The position numbers were made by a program, and so were the translations under genes. Positions 60,658 through 64,000 of a stretch of DNA of 64,000 nucleotides are shown here, piece after piece (positions within the stretch are counted from its first letter, which is position 1; each line of letters opens with the position of its first letter). The stretch is from Guptibacillus hwajinpoensis. Lineage in GTDB: Bacteria; Bacillota; Bacilli; Bacillales; Guptibacillaceae. A model generated the notes under the pieces. The model was not told the DNA's origin. It saw only the letters and a program-made list of their open reading frames with translations, and did no database searches. Location of the stretch: positions 59,449 to 123,448 of the forward strand of contig NZ_JAIVAE010000005.1 of assembly GCF_020171785.1 (NCBI RefSeq), given 5' to 3'.

Positions 60658-60696
60658 GGTGCCTGTCACCACCCGATAAATGTAAATAAATGTCGA
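60658..60696 (+). repeat. 39-nt repeat (family 2), copy 5
   Basis: GGTGCCTGTCACC ... TGTCGA, complete, 14 bp after the VanY stop codon and directly joined to the following hairpin. Confidence 0.8.
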
Positions 60697-60735
60697 ACAG
60701 GCTGGCGATGCGCCAGCCTGTTCTATTGGGGTTTT
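60695..60735. terminator. Strong hairpin between convergent genes
   Basis: GAACAGGCTGGCG pairs perfectly with CGCCAGCCTGTTC around ATG. GGGGTTTTT follows 7 nt later on the plus strand. It likely ends the VanY transcript and lies 14 bp from the end of the paaK-like gene. Confidence 0.7.
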
Positions 60736-60736
60736 T

Positions 60737-62086
60737 CTAGATCGTGAAGTTAGGGGATATAGAAGCTCGAGATCGGTCGTCAACGATGCGCTTTGCTTTT
60801 CCTTCAGAACGAGGGATGGATTTTGGCGACTTTAAATTCACGTCTACTGATATAAGCGCTTTCATTTTTAAGGTTTTTCTAATGCGATTTGTAAGGTCGG
60901 TGGCGAGGGGGTGCGTAAAGTCTTCCTTGTCCTGCAATTTTCCATAGAATTCTTCACATACTTCGACGTGCAATGTCACATGATCGAGGTGTCCTTTTTT
61001 CTGCAGGTGAATTTGATAATGAGGGACAAGTTCTTCTAGGTCACAAATATATTGTTCAATCTCAGAAGGGAACACATTGACGCCACGAATAATGAGCATA
61101 TCATCAATACGCCCCTTTACTCGACTCATTCTTGTTGTTGTCCTCCCGCAGAGACACTTTTCTCTTGTAATGGATGCGATGTCACCTGTGCGATAGCGAA
61201 TGGTAGGCAAGGCTTCTTTCGTAAGACTAGTGAAAACAAGCTCTCCATATTGGCCGTCATCAACTGGTTTGAGCGTATCTGGGTTGATCACTTCAACGAG
61301 AAAGTGATCATCTGCAATGTGGAGGCCCTCCTGACATTCCACGCATTCCATCGCGATACCGGGTCCCATTACCTCACTTAGCCCGTAGATATCAGATGCT
61401 TTTAACTGGAATAATTTTTCGATTTGAAACCTCATTTCTTCTGACCAGGGTTCGGCACCGAGTATGGCATATTTTAAAGAAGTAGTGGCAGGGTCAATCC
61501 CCTGTATCATCATCGCTTCACCTATATTTAGGAGGTAAGAAGGGGTAGAGCATATGATCTTAGGTTTGAAATTCTGGATGAGGGTGATTTGGTTGGCGGT
61601 GTTCCCACCTGAAATCGGAACAGTCGCGCAGCCCAAACGCTCTGAGCCAGCATGGAGCCCGAGCCCACCTGTAAAGAGGCCATAAACGTAGGCGTTATGA
61701 AGAATATCTCCCTTTTGGCCGCCAGCGAGTGCGATGGACCTTGCGACGATATGTGCCCAATGTTCAATATCATTCTTTGTGTATGCGACCACGGTTGGTT
61801 TTCCACTCGTTCCAGACGAAGCATGGATTCGAATGATATCTTTCATTGGACAAGCGAGCATGTTGAAAGGATAGTTCTCTCTTAAGTCTTGTTTTTTGGT
61901 GAAGGGAAGACGGCGCAGGTCGTCTAGGGACTCGATATCGTCCGGGGTCATATGTACTTCTTTAAAAGTTTCCTGATAGAAAGGGACGTTTTGATAGGCG
62001 TTTGTCACGGTGCGTTTTAAGCTCTTTAATTGGTGGGCATGCATTTGCTTCGTATTCCACGTTTCTCGTTCTGAATAAATTGCCAT
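60737..62086 (-). CDS. paaK: Phenylacetate-CoA ligase
   Basis: Adenylate-forming enzyme of 449 residues that makes phenylacetyl-CoA (or another aryl-CoA) from the acid, ATP and CoA. Motifs: HASSGTSGKPTVVAYTKNDI (P-loop), YGLFTGGLGLHAGSERLG, YGLSEVMGPGIAMEC, RYRTGDI, and the C-terminal RIDDMLIIRGVNVFPSEIEQ with the hinge. AGGAGGC precedes the ATG. No other phenylacetate catabolic gene is in the window, so the gene stands alone; indole- or other aryl-acetate activation is possible. The C-terminal residues RSRASISPNFTI extend a little beyond the usual end. Confidence 0.92.
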   Translation of the reverse strand: MAIYSERETWNTKQMHAHQLKSLKRTVTNAYQNVPFYQETFKEVHMTPDDIESLDDLRRLPFTKKQDLRENYPFNMLACPMKDIIRIHASSGTSGKPTVVAYTKNDIEHWAHIVARSIALAGGQKGDILHNAYVYGLFTGGLGLHAGSERLGCATVPISGGNTANQITLIQNFKPKIICSTPSYLLNIGEAMMIQGIDPATTSLKYAILGAEPWSEEMRFQIEKLFQLKASDIYGLSEVMGPGIAMECVECQEGLHIADDHFLVEVINPDTLKPVDDGQYGELVFTSLTKEALPTIRYRTGDIASITREKCLCGRTTTRMSRVKGRIDDMLIIRGVNVFPSEIEQYICDLEELVPHYQIHLQKKGHLDHVTLHVEVCEEFYGKLQDKEDFTHPLATDLTNRIRKTLKMKALISVDVNLKSPKSIPRSEGKAKRIVDDRSRASISPNFTI

Positions 62087-62227
62087 ACGGTTGCCTCCTT
62101 GTATGATACAAATTAAACGACTGTGAGAATTAGTGTCATATTAAAGGTACCTTGTTATGGAAAGAAGGTCAATGGGATTTAAGAGAATTGTGTCTTTGGT
62201 TGGGAGTTTGTGAGTCGCGGGTTCGCG

Positions 62228-62266
62228 GGTGCCTGTCACCGCCCGATATTTGGCATTATTTGTCGA
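62228..62266 (+). repeat. 39-nt repeat (family 2), copy 6
   Basis: GGTGCCTGTCACC ... TGTCGA, complete. It is in the divergent region between paaK and the hydrolase gene, the only copy not at a gene 3' end. Confidence 0.8.
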
Positions 62267-62384
62267 GTGATTTCTTACACTTATTTCGAGCTTATTGGAT
62301 ATGAAAAGAGGGGTTTGCAAACTGGTAGCGAACCTTGTAGAGGATACACCATAACAAAGTTCATATTAAAGGAGAGGGTTACCG

Positions 62385-63203
62385 ATGTCATTTATCGAAG
62401 TGAACGAAACACCGCTCTATTATGAAGATTATGGTCCAAAGGATGCCCCAGTTTTGGTTTTTAGTCATTCGTTGTTTTTTAATTCGGATATGTTTCAACA
62501 CCAGATGGAACACTTTTCAAAAGATTATCGAGTCATTTGTTACGATCACCGCGGACAGGGAAATAGCGGTCGGTCTTCTTTAGAAAACCTCGATATGGAT
62601 ACGCTTACAAATGATGCTATTGCATTAATTGAGAGTCTAGGGATTGAGAAATGTCATTTTATCGGAAATTCGATGGGAGGCTTTATTGCGCTTAGAATTG
62701 CGGCTAGAAGGCCGGATCTTCTCCATTCGTGCGTGGTACTTGGAAGCTCTGGGGAAGCAGAGTATAAGAAAGAAGAGTTCCAACCGCTTGTTACACAGCT
62801 TCAGAAGAATGGGGCGGAGGAAGTTGTGGATACGCTGATGTACATCATGTTTGGTGATGCTTCGCTTGGTTCAATGGAATTCGAAAGAGAGCGTAATTAC
62901 TGGAGAGACTATATGAAAAAGCTTGAGCCGTCGATCGGAGACGCTGCTCATCAGGTTATCCACCGAAATAGCGTACTGGAGGAACTTGAAGGCGTAACCG
63001 TACCTGTCCTTGCTGTTGCAGGTGAACAGGATCATGCGTACACAATTAAACTTTCAGAGAACATTGCGAAGGCGGTCGAGAATGGTCGTTGTGAAGTTGT
63101 GGGGCGAGCAGGTCATTCGGTAGCGCTAGAGAAGGCTGCAGAAGTAAATAAAGTGTTGGAGAAGCACTTTATAAGGTTGAAGGTCCGGCAGAGTAGTTTA
63201 TAA
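62385..63203 (+). CDS. Alpha/beta hydrolase
   Basis: Cytoplasmic hydrolase of 272 residues. Oxyanion region VFSHSLFFNSDMF, HRGQGNSGRS, nucleophile elbow GNSMGG (Ser about 95), acid in AGEQDHAYT and His in AGHSVALEKAAEV. The layout is like 3-oxoadipate enol-lactonases and related small-ester hydrolases. RBS AAAGGAGAGG. It lies divergently from paaK; a link to aromatic acid breakdown is possible but unproven. A terminator follows at about 63275. Confidence 0.87.
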   Translation: MSFIEVNETPLYYEDYGPKDAPVLVFSHSLFFNSDMFQHQMEHFSKDYRVICYDHRGQGNSGRSSLENLDMDTLTNDAIALIESLGIEKCHFIGNSMGGFIALRIAARRPDLLHSCVVLGSSGEAEYKKEEFQPLVTQLQKNGAEEVVDTLMYIMFGDASLGSMEFERERNYWRDYMKKLEPSIGDAAHQVIHRNSVLEELEGVTVPVLAVAGEQDHAYTIKLSENIAKAVENGRCEVVGRAGHSVALEKAAEVNKVLEKHFIRLKVRQSSL

Positions 63204-63274
63204 TAACGGACTCGATTTAAAGTATACTTAATGAAACGTTGTTGACCCAATGTACGGTTTCAGAGAAGAAATGA

Positions 63275-63305
63275 TAGAGCCTCAGATTCATTGAGGTTCT
63301 TTTTC
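63275..63305 (+). terminator. Terminator after the hydrolase gene
   Basis: AGCCTCA pairs with TGAGGTT around GATTCAT; CTTTTTC follows. Short stem. Confidence 0.55.
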
Positions 63306-63409
63306 GTGTAGTTATAACTTTTTACTGAGTATGAGATCGTTGTAGGAATAATACATGGAATTTTGTAGAAACTAAGTAAGGAGTAAAACCATTTGTTAGG
63401 AGGTTATGA

Positions 63410-63787
63410 GTGATGTGGAAAAAAAGGAACGGCGTGTGGAGTTTACTAACTGCAGCGATTTTATTGCTCACGTTTTCGACTCGCGCAAGAAAAGGTGCTA
63501 GAAAAGCTCTGTTAAAAGGGTCAGATGTGGCGATTGGTTTAAAAGATCAATGGACTGGAATGGCTTCTAAGGGCAACAAGAACAGTCGTCGAAAAGAGGA
63601 GATTGAAGTACCGGCGTATCCCTCTTATGTAGGGTACGAAGCGAAGCGAGAAGTTAGCAATCGAAAAGGTGGGGAGAAAGTTCGAAAAGTAAACCCAACC
63701 CGTTATAATAATGCTAAGAATGTTATGAACGATGAAAGAATGCCATATCAAATGGCGGAAATTGCTGAAGAGTTTGATCTGAATTAA
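63410..63787 (+). CDS. Hypothetical membrane-associated protein
   Basis: A 125-residue protein I do not recognise. It has one N-terminal hydrophobic stretch (GVWSLLTAAILLLTFSTRA, about 7-25) flanked by basic residues, then a strongly basic Lys/Arg-rich region and a C-terminal tail (NDERMPYQMAEIAEEFDLN). AGGAGG at 63398-63403 fits GTG 63410 or ATG 63413. It resembles small spore- or envelope-associated proteins in composition only. Single gene, followed by a 39-nt repeat. Confidence 0.55.
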   Translation: MMWKKRNGVWSLLTAAILLLTFSTRARKGARKALLKGSDVAIGLKDQWTGMASKGNKNSRRKEEIEVPAYPSYVGYEAKREVSNRKGGEKVRKVNPTRYNNAKNVMNDERMPYQMAEIAEEFDLN

Positions 63788-63824
63788 GCGTTGGGGTGGG
63801 GGAGAGAGGGTAGCGGGGCTATCT

Positions 63825-63863
63825 GGTGCCTGTCACTGCCCGATTCTTGTAGTTATTTGTCGA
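63825..63863 (+). repeat. 39-nt repeat (family 2), copy 7
   Basis: GGTGCCTGTCACT ... TGTCGA, complete with one change in the first arm. About 38 bp after the preceding stop codon and about 18 bp before an IS end. Confidence 0.75.
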
Positions 63864-63880
63864 ATGGAAAAAGAGCCCGC

Positions 63881-64000
63881 TGGTATCGACCCCCAAAAGT
63901 TAGAGTAGAAAACTAACTTTTGGGGGTGTTTTTGTGGCTAAATATAGTGAGGAATTTAAAATAAAACTTGTAACCGAGTATTTAGATGGCAATCTTGGAT
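63881..64000 (+). mobile_element. Left end of an IS3-type insertion sequence (cut by window)
   Basis: Begins about TGGTATCGACCCCC. A perfect 15-bp hairpin, ACCCCCAAAAGTTAG (63889-63903) with CTAACTTTTGGGGGT (63913-63927), precedes the transposase start and would block transcription and translation entering from outside, a known IS protection device. Confidence 0.7.
63934..64000 (+). CDS. IS3-family transposase OrfA, partial
   Basis: The first 22 codons (GTG 63934) read MAKYSEEFKIKLVTEYLDGN and continue out of the window. This is the usual start of IS3/IS150-type OrfA proteins, which begin with a helix-turn-helix (KYSEEFKxKLVxEYLxG). The ribosome site is weak and lies next to the hairpin, consistent with low expression. 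Confidence 0.75.
   Translation, partial: MAKYSEEFKIKLVTEYLDGNLG

Overview
The window is chromosomal DNA of a low-GC, Gram-positive, spore-forming Bacillaceae. Low GC, strong AGGAGG-type ribosome sites, a YaaH/SleL-like spore cortex hydrolase, a TnrA/GlnR-type box, catabolite-repression and Fur boxes, a SinR-like regulator and the DUF1659/DUF2922/YvrJ trio all point there. A halotolerant relative of Pseudalkalibacillus is a guess. No rRNA, tRNA, CRISPR array or phage module was found.

Layout. 1-2 kb: gluconate permease and a decayed membrane-protein gene. 2-5 kb (minus strand): an LXG toxin cassette whose C-terminus is a glycine-zipper segment, followed by a small membrane protein (probable immunity) and a 234-residue partner. 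5-8.4 kb: a Fur-controlled lipoprotein and a REP-associated tyrosine transposase (RAYT) with copies of its likely REP sequence around it. 8.5-9.5 kb: a secreted M14 carboxypeptidase; two relatives lie in tandem at 35.7-38 kb. 9.7-12.9 kb: remains of polymorphic toxins (a broken LXG nuclease with an intact YezG/EsaG-type immunity gene, and an orphan toxin tip with an Imm22-like gene). 13.3-17.8 kb: UDP-GlcNAc 2-epimerase, then an ammonium transporter coupled to a DUF294 protein and a DEDDh exonuclease.

18-29.4 kb is an exopolysaccharide locus: SinR-like regulator, beta-helix protein, acyltransferase, Wzz-like protein, shortened tyrosine-kinase-like ATPase, flippase, polymerase, GT4, glycosyl-1-phosphate transferase, GT2, and a second beta-helix protein on the opposite strand. 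Palindromes built from GTTCTTT half-sites lie before the regulator and three other transcription units, suggesting a local regulon.

29.7-41 kb: sugar transporter, DUF2207 protein, CPBP protease with a headless regulator, acyltransferase, the carboxypeptidase pair, and a c-di-GMP EAL/HD-GYP pair with a PAS-LytTR regulator. 41.2-47.3 kb: a catabolic operon (SDR, AGPS-like FAD oxidase, FGGY kinase, MFS carrier, RpiR regulator) matching the uncharacterised E. coli ygcW-ygcU-ygcE-yqcE genes. 47.5-64 kb: spore hydrolase, ECF sigma/anti-sigma operon, multi-PAS kinase, pRiA4b-ORF3-like protein, DUF1659/DUF2922/YvrJ genes, two acyltransferase-3 paralogues (one without its key residues), CWB2-VanY peptidase, phenylacetate-CoA ligase, alpha/beta hydrolase, and an IS3-type end at the edge.

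Two small repeat families occupy different parts of the window: a 19-nt GGGACGGTTC family around the RAYT (5-13 kb) and a 39-nt GGTGCCTGTCACC family (47-64 kb). The second has six full-length copies and one shortened copy, all in one orientation, mostly at gene 3' ends and twice forming the C-terminus of a protein.
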